Assembly (NCBI GenBank): GCA_029775915.1
Contig: JARVKA010000001.1
Coordinates: 224,594-288,593, forward strand
DNA length: 64,000 nt
Direction: 5' to 3'
Origin: Nitrososphaeria archaeon
GTDB lineage: Archaea; Thermoproteota; Nitrososphaeria; Nitrososphaerales; JANXEG01
Each line of letters starts with the position of its first letter. Within the stretch, counting starts at the first letter, position 1. Below are positions 49,567 through 58,716 of the stretch, one piece after another. The position numbers and the translations under genes were made by a program. The notes beneath the pieces were generated by a model. That model searched no databases, had not been told where the DNA came from, and was given only the letters and a program-made list of their open reading frames with translations.

Positions 49567-50418
49567 TTGGTATCAAAGCTTAAAGTTGGCGTACATGTTT
49601 CCATTTCAGGTACGTTAGATAAAGCGGTAGATAGAGCGAAGGAGAAAAGTTGTACAACATTCCAAATCTTTACAAGAAATCCTCGTGGATGGACTTTTAA
49701 AGATTTACTCGATGAGGAAGTTAATGAGTTTAAAAGAAAGGTTAAGGAGTATGGTTATGATGAACCTATTGCTCATATGCCCTATCTTCCAAATCTCGCT
49801 TCACCAAAGGATGATATATACAAAAAGACTGTGGATACTTTAATTGCTGAACTTGAACGATGTGGCCGCTTAAATATACCTTATCTCGTAACTCATTTGG
49901 GAAGCCATTTAGGTGCAGGGTTAGAGGTAGGATTTAAAAGAATTATTAATGCATGTAATAAAGCGTTGAATAATGTTGATAATAATGTGATGATTCTTTT
50001 AGAGAATACTGCTGGTACTAAAAATAGCATGGGTACTTACTTTGAGGATATTAAGTATATTTTAGATCACATTGAGCAACGTGAGCGAGTAGGTGTATGC
50101 TTTGATACATGCCATGGCTTTGCTGCAGGTTATGATTTAAGGGATGGAAAAGCAGTAAAACAAACTTTAGAAGAATTCGATAAAGTAATAGGATTTGAAG
50201 ATTTAAAGGTTGTTCATATTAATGATTCGAAAGGTGATTTGGGATCTAATATCGATAGGCATGAGCATATCGGTTTAGGATGCATAGGTGAAAAAGGTTT
50301 TAAAGCATTACTTCATGATGAACGAATATGTAAATTACCATTAATATTGGAAACACCAATAGATAATAGAAGAGACGATTACGGTAATTTAAAAAAGGTA
50401 CGTGAGTTAGCAGAGTAA
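49567..50418 (+). CDS. nfo: Endonuclease IV
   Basis: VGVHVSISGTLDKAVDRAKEKSCTTFQIFTRNPRGW; THLGSHLGAG; VHINDSKGDLGSNIDRHEHIGLG. Confidence 0.94.
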   Translation: MVSKLKVGVHVSISGTLDKAVDRAKEKSCTTFQIFTRNPRGWTFKDLLDEEVNEFKRKVKEYGYDEPIAHMPYLPNLASPKDDIYKKTVDTLIAELERCGRLNIPYLVTHLGSHLGAGLEVGFKRIINACNKALNNVDNNVMILLENTAGTKNSMGTYFEDIKYILDHIEQRERVGVCFDTCHGFAAGYDLRDGKAVKQTLEEFDKVIGFEDLKVVHINDSKGDLGSNIDRHEHIGLGCIGEKGFKALLHDERICKLPLILETPIDNRRDDYGNLKKVRELAE

Positions 50419-50419
50419 A

Positions 50420-51034
50420 TTAAAAGAGTATAGATTCTTCTTCAATACCACTCCTCGTTATTATCATAATATCTACGCCATCACCACTTGCAGCATCTCT
50501 TCGAATCGCAGATTTAATCGATTTTATAGCGAGCATCTTTGCTTCTTCTTTCTTCATCCCTTGCTTATATTCAGATTCAAGCACTCCTATGGCTATTTCA
50601 GCACCAGAACCTACAGCTGCATAAATATCAGCTATAACTGAGCCTAATGGATCTAATACGTAAATACTTGGTTTTGTATCAATACCTCCAATTACTACTT
50701 GAGTTAATAAAGGATAGTAACGCCTCTCAAACATTAATACAGACATTAATTTAGCAACAGAATTTGGAGGAACAGGTCTGCCCAATTCTAACTCCCTAAT
50801 TTTAATATGAGCTTCAATCTCTCTTACAAGAACTTGCATATCAGCAACCATGCCTGCACAAGCAGCACCCACTCTATCGGTAATTTTAAAGACCTTCTTC
50901 CCAGCTTTACTTATAACGAATGTGCCATAAGCAAACCTCTTCTCCGCACTTAAAACAACCCCTTCATCAAAGGTTAATCCTACAGCTGTAGCGCCTGGTA
51001 TAAAATACTCTCTAAACAAAACTCCCCACCACAC
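50420..51034 (-). CDS. psmB: Proteasome beta subunit, predicted non-catalytic
   Basis: GATAVGLTFDEGVVLSAEKRFAYGTFVISKAGKKVFKI; beta fold with Ala at the Thr1 position. Confidence 0.93.
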   Translation of the reverse strand: MWWGVLFREYFIPGATAVGLTFDEGVVLSAEKRFAYGTFVISKAGKKVFKITDRVGAACAGMVADMQVLVREIEAHIKIRELELGRPVPPNSVAKLMSVLMFERRYYPLLTQVVIGGIDTKPSIYVLDPLGSVIADIYAAVGSGAEIAIGVLESEYKQGMKKEEAKMLAIKSIKSAIRRDAASGDGVDIMIITRSGIEEESILF

Positions 51035-51223
51035 TTTTCAAATAAAGTTTGATAAATCAATTCTTAAATAGGTTTCTAATCTTAAAATCCATCAGTTTAT
51101 TATACTAAAATTATTGTGTATTTCAATTAAGATGATAATTGCAATTATATGTGTGGGTAGCTTACTTTTAATAACTTCTAATGAATTATTCGAAATATTA
51201 AATAAATACATCCGATGGGAAAT

Positions 51224-51748
51224 TTATACCACATCCTTTTTTGATAACTCTATAATTCTTTCCACTCCTCTTATCTCATTAATGAAATTAGCAACAGATT
51301 TAGGAACTAACTCTTCCCAATTCTCTCCACTTAACATTCTTTTACGTATCTCTGTGGCTGAGAAAATCTTTCTTTTAATAAAGGTAATTGGTTCTACTCG
51401 AAAACCAGCTTCTTTAAATAATCTTTTAGTTAAGGGTTCATTAGAAAAAACGACTTCAAATTTTGGGGCATAGGATAATACTTGAGATACCCAAATTGCA
51501 TGCATATCCACATCCGGGACTGGGATAAGCCAATATTTTGAAGTATCAACACCAACCTCTTTCAAAGCTTCTCGAATCATTACAAGCCTCTCTCCAGTAG
51601 TGAATGGATTATCTAACTCATGGCTTTTTTGTGAACTCCCTATAATTATCACCAATTCATCCAGATTTTTTAAAAGCTCAAGTACCGCTTGTAAATGCCC
51701 ATTATGAAAGGGTTGAAATCTTCCTACAAAAAGCCCTCTACGAACCAT
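51224..51748 (-). CDS. nadM: Nicotinamide-nucleotide adenylyltransferase
   Basis: RGLFVGRFQPFHNGHLQAVLELL; FSATEIRKRMLSGENWEELVP. Confidence 0.95.
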   Translation of the reverse strand: MVRRGLFVGRFQPFHNGHLQAVLELLKNLDELVIIIGSSQKSHELDNPFTTGERLVMIREALKEVGVDTSKYWLIPVPDVDMHAIWVSQVLSYAPKFEVVFSNEPLTKRLFKEAGFRVEPITFIKRKIFSATEIRKRMLSGENWEELVPKSVANFINEIRGVERIIELSKKDVV

Positions 51749-51876
51749 TTAATTTTTATTTTTTCAAGTAATATATAAAATTTAAAAAATCTTATTGAGA
51801 TTTGAAAAGTTTAAAATCAACTCATTTTTAAGAGAAAAGTATTTACTTATGTTATTATGCTTATTTTGCCAAGGGT

Positions 51877-52698
51877 ATGCCTTTAGAAACTGGTACATTA
51901 ATTTTAACTCATTATACTGTAAAGGTTAAGGATACAGGCGAGATTATAGAAACGACAAGAGACGAGGATGCGAAAAAGTATGGTATTTATGATCCAACAA
52001 AAAAGTATGAGCCTAAGCTCATTTCAGTTGGTGAAGGATGGGTTTTAAAAGGTGTTGATGAAGCTTTACTCTCAGCCAATGTGGGTGATAAATTAACCAT
52101 AGAGATTCCCCCTGAGAAAGGTTTTGGTTTAAGAGATCCGAATAAAGTGAAAATGATCCCCCTTCGTAAATTTGGAGATAAAGCTAGTGAGTTAAGAGTT
52201 AATGAAGAAGTTGAAATAGATAATAAAATAGGTATAGTTCGATACATAGGATCGGGTAGGGTTCAAGTCGATTTCAATCACAAATATGCTGGCAAGGTTC
52301 TTGTTTACGATTTAGAAATAGTAAAGAAGCTTGAGAGTGATAAGGATAAAGTGATCGCTTTAATTAGGCGTAGATTGCCTATGGAAGAGGATAAGGTTAA
52401 CTTTACTATAGATAATTTTACATTAAGATTGAATTTACCAAGTGAATATTATCTTATTGAAGGTCTTCAAATTATTAAAAGAGCGATATCAAATGATATA
52501 TTCAAATTCTTACCCCAAATTAAAAAAGTTGAATTCATTGAGACTTATGAACAACCAAAGCCAAAAGAAGAGGTAAAAGCTCCACAAGCCCCAATTGAGT
52601 CTAAAGCTGAAGTAACTACTAAAGTTGAAGAGAAGGTTGAGGTAGGTACTAAAGAAAAAGTAGCAAAGCCAAAAAGGCGTAAAAAGGAGTCTACTTAA
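51877..52698 (+). CDS. FKBP-type peptidyl-prolyl isomerase (SlyD-like, long archaeal type)
   Basis: LETGTLILTHYTVKVKDTGEIIETT; ISVGEGWVLKGVDEALLSANVGDKLTIEIPPEKGFGLRD; K/E/A-rich tail. Confidence 0.93.
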   Translation: MPLETGTLILTHYTVKVKDTGEIIETTRDEDAKKYGIYDPTKKYEPKLISVGEGWVLKGVDEALLSANVGDKLTIEIPPEKGFGLRDPNKVKMIPLRKFGDKASELRVNEEVEIDNKIGIVRYIGSGRVQVDFNHKYAGKVLVYDLEIVKKLESDKDKVIALIRRRLPMEEDKVNFTIDNFTLRLNLPSEYYLIEGLQIIKRAISNDIFKFLPQIKKVEFIETYEQPKPKEEVKAPQAPIESKAEVTTKVEEKVEVGTKEKVAKPKRRKKEST

Positions 52699-52699
52699 T

Positions 52700-53749
52700 T
52701 CATGTAACATAAGTGGATCTAGCCAATTTTAATGCGGACTCATAATCCAATTTTTTTACATTGAGTATTGTGAAGCGATCTGGGCGTATAGTGGATGCTA
52801 ATAATAATGCTTCTACTACTTGCTCTTCACTCACACCAATCTCCATTGCGCTAGTAGGCGCATGAATATTTAAAAGTGATTTTCTCAAACTCTCCCAATC
52901 CATTCCATAAAGCTTGGCTATCATAATCGTGCCAATACCGCACCTCTCTCCATGAAGACCTGCATTTGGTGCTATAATTGATAAAGCATGGCTGAATAAA
53001 TGCTCAGATCCGCTGCAAGGTCTGCTACTACCGGCTATACCTGCTGCAACACCCGCACTAATTAAAGCTTCTACAACATCCCTTACACATTCTTTTAATC
53101 CTTTACCTATACCTTCAGATTCTTTTATTACAATTTCTGCACTCATTCTTGCCAAATTTGCAGCATAATTACCAAAATACTCTTTCTTTATATCTCTAGC
53201 TAATTCCCAATCTTTTACAGCCGTAATTTTCGCTATTAAATCACCACAACCACTCGCTAAAAGCCTTTTTGGTGCTTCATAAATAACATCTATATCGCCT
53301 AAGATACCTATTGGTGGCCGTGAGATAATTGAGTAAGGGCGATTCAACCCTTTAATAGAAGCGAACGGGCTTGAAATTCCATCATGTGAAGCACTTGTAG
53401 GCACACTAACAAATGGCAAATTCATATTTGATGCAGTAAGTTTCGCTATATCGATCGATTTTCCTCCACCTACCCCCAATATTACACTCACTCCTTTACT
53501 TTTAGCAAACTCTTCAACTCGCTTTACTTCATTAATAGTAGCTTCTTTTGCACAATACCATAAGAAATTAAATTCATGAGTTATAAGTGAGTCCTCAACT
53601 CGATTACCCAATCTTTTTTTCACATTTTCACCAGAAATAATTAAAACTTTACCATTTAAGTCTAAATTCTTTAAAAATTCACCAAGCCTGCTTAACACTC
53701 CATAACCGATAAGAATCTTTCTCGGTAATTCCATTAAATGGCTTTCCAA
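52700..53749 (-). CDS. egsA: sn-glycerol-1-phosphate dehydrogenase
   Basis: LGVGGGKSIDIAKLTA; VPTSASHDGISSPFASIKG; GSEHLFSHALSIIAPNAGLHGERCGIGT. Confidence 0.95.
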   Translation of the reverse strand: MESHLMELPRKILIGYGVLSRLGEFLKNLDLNGKVLIISGENVKKRLGNRVEDSLITHEFNFLWYCAKEATINEVKRVEEFAKSKGVSVILGVGGGKSIDIAKLTASNMNLPFVSVPTSASHDGISSPFASIKGLNRPYSIISRPPIGILGDIDVIYEAPKRLLASGCGDLIAKITAVKDWELARDIKKEYFGNYAANLARMSAEIVIKESEGIGKGLKECVRDVVEALISAGVAAGIAGSSRPCSGSEHLFSHALSIIAPNAGLHGERCGIGTIMIAKLYGMDWESLRKSLLNIHAPTSAMEIGVSEEQVVEALLLASTIRPDRFTILNVKKLDYESALKLARSTYVT

Positions 53750-54225
53750 ACTGAATTAAAGTTTAAAAGAGCAGTATTTAACTCTACCCATTATTAAATA
53801 AGTAGCGTTAGCATAGCTAGACTCACAAGGTATGCTTTATAGTAACGAATTCATATAAAATTATTTTTATTTTTTATATTTGACAAGTAGAGTTATACAT
53901 TAATATTATAGGGTCTAAAAGTCTATAAAGTCTTGGTTTTTATGACCAAAATAAAAAACAATTTTAGAATAAAGCAATCAATAGTTTATATAATTGTATA
54001 TAAAAAAACTCTTAGCTTCTTTAAATATGGATAAATTAAGCTTAAACTTTACTTAAAGCTTTGAATAACATTCACTAAGCCGAGATGGTAACCACGTAAC
54101 CTTTGTTAACCTTAACTATTTATTAACCTTTCAAAAACTTTGTTAATGAAAGCCTAACTTAATAAAGGACAACTAAATGGAAAAAGTAGATAAGATGCTG
54201 AAGTTAAAAAAGAATTTAGAGTAAA

Positions 54226-55491
54226 ATGGATTATGATATTATAATAGTGGGCGCTGGTATCTTAGGCTTATCCTCTGCTTACTACCTTCAAAAGAACAAT
54301 CCAAATAAAAGAATTTTGATTATAGAAAAAGAGGGGGGTATTGCTCAAGGAGAGACAGCAAAAGCTGTTGGAATGTTTCGAAATATCTTTACTTCATATA
54401 CAAATCGTCTTTTAGCAGATACCTCGATAAACTTTTATATACACATTCAAAAAGAAGTTATGGATATAAACTTAAAGTTTGATAAATATCTTTGGTTAGT
54501 AAGTAAGGAGCAATTTGAAAGATTTTCAAGCATAATAGAATCAATGATAACTTCAAAAGAGATTAAAATTCTTGAAAGAGAAGAGTTGAGAAAAATAAAA
54601 GGAATGAATTTAGATGTTGAAAGTGATGAGGAAGCTAAAATTATGGGGCTTAAAAATATATACAAAGGATTACTCGGTCTTAAATGTGGCTCTTTAGATC
54701 AGCATTTACTTGCGAGATATTATAAAGAACAATTCGAAAATTTAGGTGGAGAAATTCAATTTCATACAAAAGTTAATAGGTTAATAATTGCACCAAAAAA
54801 GAAGTTAGGAATATCAAAGGAGCCATTTGTATGGCAGGATTCAAGAGTTGCTGGAGTATTAACCAATAAGGGTGAAATGTATGCTGATAAAATAATTCTT
54901 GCAACTGGAGCTTTAACAAATGAACTTTTAGATCCTATTGGTATAGATAGCCATATGAAGCCTAAAAAGAGGCAAGTATTCCAAATTCAAGACTCTCATT
55001 TAAATGAGCTTTTAAATATTGAAGGATTTAATGATGAAGGAACAATACCATTTACCATTTTACCAAAGAGTGGGATTTATATGAGGCCTGTAAAAGGAGA
55101 GAAATCTTTTTGGATCGGTTGTGCTGATGATTTAGGTAGATCGTTCAGCTTAGACACAACACCAGAGGAGGATTTTTATTATTATAATATTTATCCAGTT
55201 TTAATCAAATATTTTCCACAATTTACTAACTTAAGAGTTAAGAATTTATGGGCAGGTCTTTATGCATATAATACTATAGATGGGATGCCATATATTTTTG
55301 AGAAATATGGTGTGATAGTAGTTACAGGTTGTAGTGGGAGTGGCTTAATGAAAGCAGATGCAATTGGGAGGATTGTTGATGGACTTTATAGAGGAGAAGA
55401 GTTTGTAAGGTTGTATGGTAATTTAAATTTTAGAGTTAGTGATATAGGTGTGGAGAAAAGAAATGTAGATAGGGAAGAATTTTTACTTTAA
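54226..55491 (+). CDS. FAD-dependent oxidoreductase, DAO family
   Basis: DIIIVGAGILGLSSAYYLQKNNPNKRILIIEKEGGIAQGETAKAVGMFRN; VVTGCSGSGLMKADAIGRIVDG. Confidence 0.9.
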   Translation: MDYDIIIVGAGILGLSSAYYLQKNNPNKRILIIEKEGGIAQGETAKAVGMFRNIFTSYTNRLLADTSINFYIHIQKEVMDINLKFDKYLWLVSKEQFERFSSIIESMITSKEIKILEREELRKIKGMNLDVESDEEAKIMGLKNIYKGLLGLKCGSLDQHLLARYYKEQFENLGGEIQFHTKVNRLIIAPKKKLGISKEPFVWQDSRVAGVLTNKGEMYADKIILATGALTNELLDPIGIDSHMKPKKRQVFQIQDSHLNELLNIEGFNDEGTIPFTILPKSGIYMRPVKGEKSFWIGCADDLGRSFSLDTTPEEDFYYYNIYPVLIKYFPQFTNLRVKNLWAGLYAYNTIDGMPYIFEKYGVIVVTGCSGSGLMKADAIGRIVDGLYRGEEFVRLYGNLNFRVSDIGVEKRNVDREEFLL

Positions 55492-55552
55492 TATAATGGG
55501 ATTTTAACATTAACTAATTATTTAAAGTTAGAATCTTTTTAATTTTGAATTG

Positions 55553-56797
55553 ATGTTTTATATTGCTGAAAAGAATTTAAATAATTGTAAAAAATGTGGT
55601 GCGTGTGATGAAATCGTTGCATGTTCGAGTATGAGAGTTGGTTATGTGGAAGAGTGTATAGGATGTGGAGCTTGCTTTATTACATGCCCAAATGAAGCTA
55701 TTATAATAAAAGAAAAACCGAGAGAAAAAGAGATTAAGATTAAGGTAAATGGAGAGAGTTTTTCAATTCCAGAGAAGATAACAGTTAAAAAAGCTCTTGA
55801 GTTTATTGGCTATAAAATTGGTAAATTCCCTAATGAGGGTGATTTATTCGTTCCTTGTGAAGTTGGAGGTTGTTGGAGTTGTGCAATTATAATTAATGGA
55901 GAGATAAAACCGAGTTGTGTCACAGGAGTAAAAGAAGGGATGAAGATTAAAACTCAACTCCCAAAAGATTACAAACCAAAAAGGCTCATTCATGGTTGGA
56001 TGGGCCATTCTGTAGGAGGTGTTGGAACCCCTTGGTGGCTAAAAAAGGGCTATGGTAGTATAGAAGTAGCTACTTTCGCTTGCGGTTGTAATTTTCGTTG
56101 CCCTCAATGCCAAAATTGGACAACGACTTATTGTGGAAAAGAAGTTGCACTTACGCCAAGAGAAGCAGCTTTGCTCATGACCCATACAAGAAGAATGCAT
56201 GGAGTTAATAGAATGGCTATTTCAGGTGGAGAATGCACTTTAAATAAACCATGGTTAATTCAATACATTCAAGAGTTAAAGAAACTCAATCCAGATGAAA
56301 AAGCTAGATTCCATATTGATACAAATGCTTCGATTCTCACAAAAGATTATATCGATGAGTTAGTAGAGGCTGGAATGACAGATATAGGTCCAGATTTAAA
56401 AGGTTTGAAGCTTGAGACTTTTATGAAGATAACTGGGTTAAAAGATGAAAAAATTGCAGAAAAATATTATCGAACGAGTTGGGAAGCAGTAAAATATCTT
56501 ATTAATAATTATAAGGATAAAGTTTTCATTGGTATTGGGATTCCTTATAATAAAGATTTAATTTCATTAGAAGAAATAGCTAAAATGGGTGATGAGATTT
56601 ATAAACTTGACCCAGAAGTTCAAGTTTGTGTTTTAGATTATAGACCAGAGTTTAGAAGTAAGATTTTAAGGCCAAGTTATTATGAAATGGTTAAAGTTTG
56701 GGATATTTTAAAATCTACTGGGTTAAAAACTGTTATTTGTCAAACTGAATATGGGCATATTGGACCAAAAGAGCCGAGTTTATCAAGATTCTATTAA
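55553..56797 (+). CDS. Radical SAM protein with N-terminal dicluster 4Fe-4S and 2Fe-2S ferredoxin-like domains
   Basis: CKKCGACDEIVAC...CIGCGACFITCP; PCEVGGCWSCAIIINGEIKPSC; radical SAM CNFRCPQC; ISGGECTLN. Confidence 0.88.
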   Translation: MFYIAEKNLNNCKKCGACDEIVACSSMRVGYVEECIGCGACFITCPNEAIIIKEKPREKEIKIKVNGESFSIPEKITVKKALEFIGYKIGKFPNEGDLFVPCEVGGCWSCAIIINGEIKPSCVTGVKEGMKIKTQLPKDYKPKRLIHGWMGHSVGGVGTPWWLKKGYGSIEVATFACGCNFRCPQCQNWTTTYCGKEVALTPREAALLMTHTRRMHGVNRMAISGGECTLNKPWLIQYIQELKKLNPDEKARFHIDTNASILTKDYIDELVEAGMTDIGPDLKGLKLETFMKITGLKDEKIAEKYYRTSWEAVKYLINNYKDKVFIGIGIPYNKDLISLEEIAKMGDEIYKLDPEVQVCVLDYRPEFRSKILRPSYYEMVKVWDILKSTGLKTVICQTEYGHIGPKEPSLSRFY

Positions 56798-57834
56798 ATA
56801 CATCCAAGAGCCTTTAAAGTTTCATATTCGTTTTGAGTTTTTACAAATATTCCCGCATTACCCAATTTAACATTTTTCAATCCAGCATCTTTTGCAGAAT
56901 AATAAGCCTCAATCATTTGTTGAAAGTTTGGTGAAGGTATATGAGTAAGCTTATACTCGGGAAAGAATGCTAAAATGGTAAAGGGAATCGTTGAATCGAC
57001 TTGAGATAATAACTCTGCAATCTTTTTAATTTGATCAGTTTCAACCCAATTTGGAATATATAAAGATGAAACCTCTAAAACAAACCCTCGATTTAAAATC
57101 TCCTCAGGTAATTTTAATATCCATTTGTTAGAAGCGCCTGTTAATCTTTTATGAATATTCTCATCATAAGCTTTAATATCGAGCCAAAAGGAATCTATTC
57201 TAGCTTCTTTGAATAAATCCAAATTTTTTGGCGTTAACCCATAACCATTTGTTTCAAACAATACCCACAAATCTTTATTCAAACTTTTAATCTCTTGCGT
57301 AGCTTTTACATACCATTCTGGTTGGCAAGCTAAATCACCACCAGTAAATGATATTATATTTCTCGCTGGACCCCATGTCCCATCATCAAGTAGAGTTATT
57401 TGTTCCAATTTGAGCTTATTTGGGCAATATTTGGATCTTTTACCAGTTAAAATACATAAGCCACACGTATAACAAAGATTGGTAGCATGCCAACTCGTCA
57501 CATGCTCCCTAGGCTCCTTATACATATTTTCTTTATTTACTTCAGCATAATTTAATGCAATTTTTGCTATATCTCTTGGTGACATCCATTCCCCTTTAGC
57601 GTATTGTGTAAAGCGCCAAGAGTGGCATTTTAAACAACTCCAATTGCATCCTGATTGATAAATTGAAAGATAACACTCTGGTGCTTTATGTGCATAAGAA
57701 TTAATGAGCCTATAAGGAATACCATCTTTCCATTTTAATGTTACTTTACATGCTAAATCTCTCTTACCATTATAAAATGTTAAACAACTCCCCGGCTCAA
57801 AACCTTGTTCAACTAACTTACATACCATAAGCAT
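56794..57834 (-). CDS. Radical SAM protein with auxiliary Cys-rich insertion
   Basis: SGCNWSCLKCHSW (CxxxCxxC); CYTCGLCILTGKRSKYCPNKL insertion; ISFTGGDLACQPEW. Confidence 0.88.
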   Translation of the reverse strand: MLMVCKLVEQGFEPGSCLTFYNGKRDLACKVTLKWKDGIPYRLINSYAHKAPECYLSIYQSGCNWSCLKCHSWRFTQYAKGEWMSPRDIAKIALNYAEVNKENMYKEPREHVTSWHATNLCYTCGLCILTGKRSKYCPNKLKLEQITLLDDGTWGPARNIISFTGGDLACQPEWYVKATQEIKSLNKDLWVLFETNGYGLTPKNLDLFKEARIDSFWLDIKAYDENIHKRLTGASNKWILKLPEEILNRGFVLEVSSLYIPNWVETDQIKKIAELLSQVDSTIPFTILAFFPEYKLTHIPSPNFQQMIEAYYSAKDAGLKNVKLGNAGIFVKTQNEYETLKALGCI

Positions 57835-57949
57835 TATTAATTAAGAATTAAATGAAGATATAAGTTTGTGAATTTCTCAGAAATTAAGAATTTATTCAAA
57901 ATTAATAATAGCAAGCTAATGAAAATTAAGTGTTTTTGTTAATTTAATG

Positions 57950-58637
57950 GGCTCTGTTACTTTAAGCCATCACCTCCTTAATGAGCTCTATCAATTTAAG
58001 ATATTCTGGCTGTTTGTGAAGGATAAAGGCTTTAAGCCATTTTTATATATGCTTAAGGCTACATTCTCTCTTCCTACATGGATAATACTCATTAAAGCTC
58101 TCAATTCTATCTTTAAAATATTGAATAGCTCTCTCGATGATGCTCTTATAATCTTCATAAAGAAGCCTATGATCCAATCCTAAGCTCTTACAAGCTTTTT
58201 GATACCATAGTGCACCATCTGTATAAACAGTATGCTTTCCATAATGCCTTATTAGCTTCTTTAGAAAGAGCTCTGCTGTAAGAATACTTCTCATTAATGA
58301 GAATGATAAAGCAAGGAAGCGATGTTGATAAGGCTCATAAGCTACCCAAACCCATCCTTCTAAACCCTTAACTTTCACCATCGTTTCATCCACAAGAAAG
58401 TAATGGATACGTTTAGGCTTGAAAAACTTCTCTAAAGGAGCTAAATCTTGAATCCATCTCTATATGGATACATGGCTTCTTTTAATGAAGATCCTCAAAG
58501 CCCTTGATGAAGGCTAAGCCTTCAAAAACCAAATATACGCTATATAGGATTATAGCTATAGGAGTCCTATCCCTAATGAACATAAGTCATCACCTTAAGT
58601 TCCTTAGGGAGAAGGCTCCTCTTAAAGTAACAGAGCC
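57950..58637. mobile_element. IS6-family-like insertion sequence, degenerate (688 bp)
   Basis: Perfect 17-bp TIR GGCTCTGTTACTTTAAG (57950-57966) / CTTAAAGTAACAGAGCC (58621-58637); flanking 9-bp direct repeat AATTTAATG (57941-57949, 58638-58646). Confidence 0.92.
57965..58583 (-). pseudogene. Disrupted IS6-like DDE transposase
   Basis: Core ORF 58043-58393 carries DETMVKVKG...YTDGALWY...IIERAIQYFKDR. Upstream: in-frame TAG at 58460-58462 (VSI*RWIQDLAPLEKFFKPKRIHYFLVDETM) and a frameshift near FEGLAFIK/ALRIFIKRSHVSI. Downstream: TAA in HI*KWLKAFILHKQPEYLKLIELIKEVMA. Confidence 0.85.
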
Positions 58638-58716
58638 AATTTAATGAGTCTTCTTTGTTAGTTAAACACAATATTCTTAAATATTTCTTACTATTTAGGT
58701 CTTAAAATGTTAATAG

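Noticed and set aside
53757-54225. 476-bp noncoding gap as a possible ncRNA gene
   Set aside because: No clear C/D or H/ACA boxes or stable GC-rich structure by eye; only the TAACC cluster was kept as a finding
57947-58183. 78-aa + strand ORF at the IS left end
   Set aside because: Antisense to the transposase remnant and begins at the TIR
58043-58583. TAG/TAA codons at Tyr-like positions in the transposase as recoding or suppression
   Set aside because: A frameshift also interrupts the same gene; ordinary pseudogene decay is simpler
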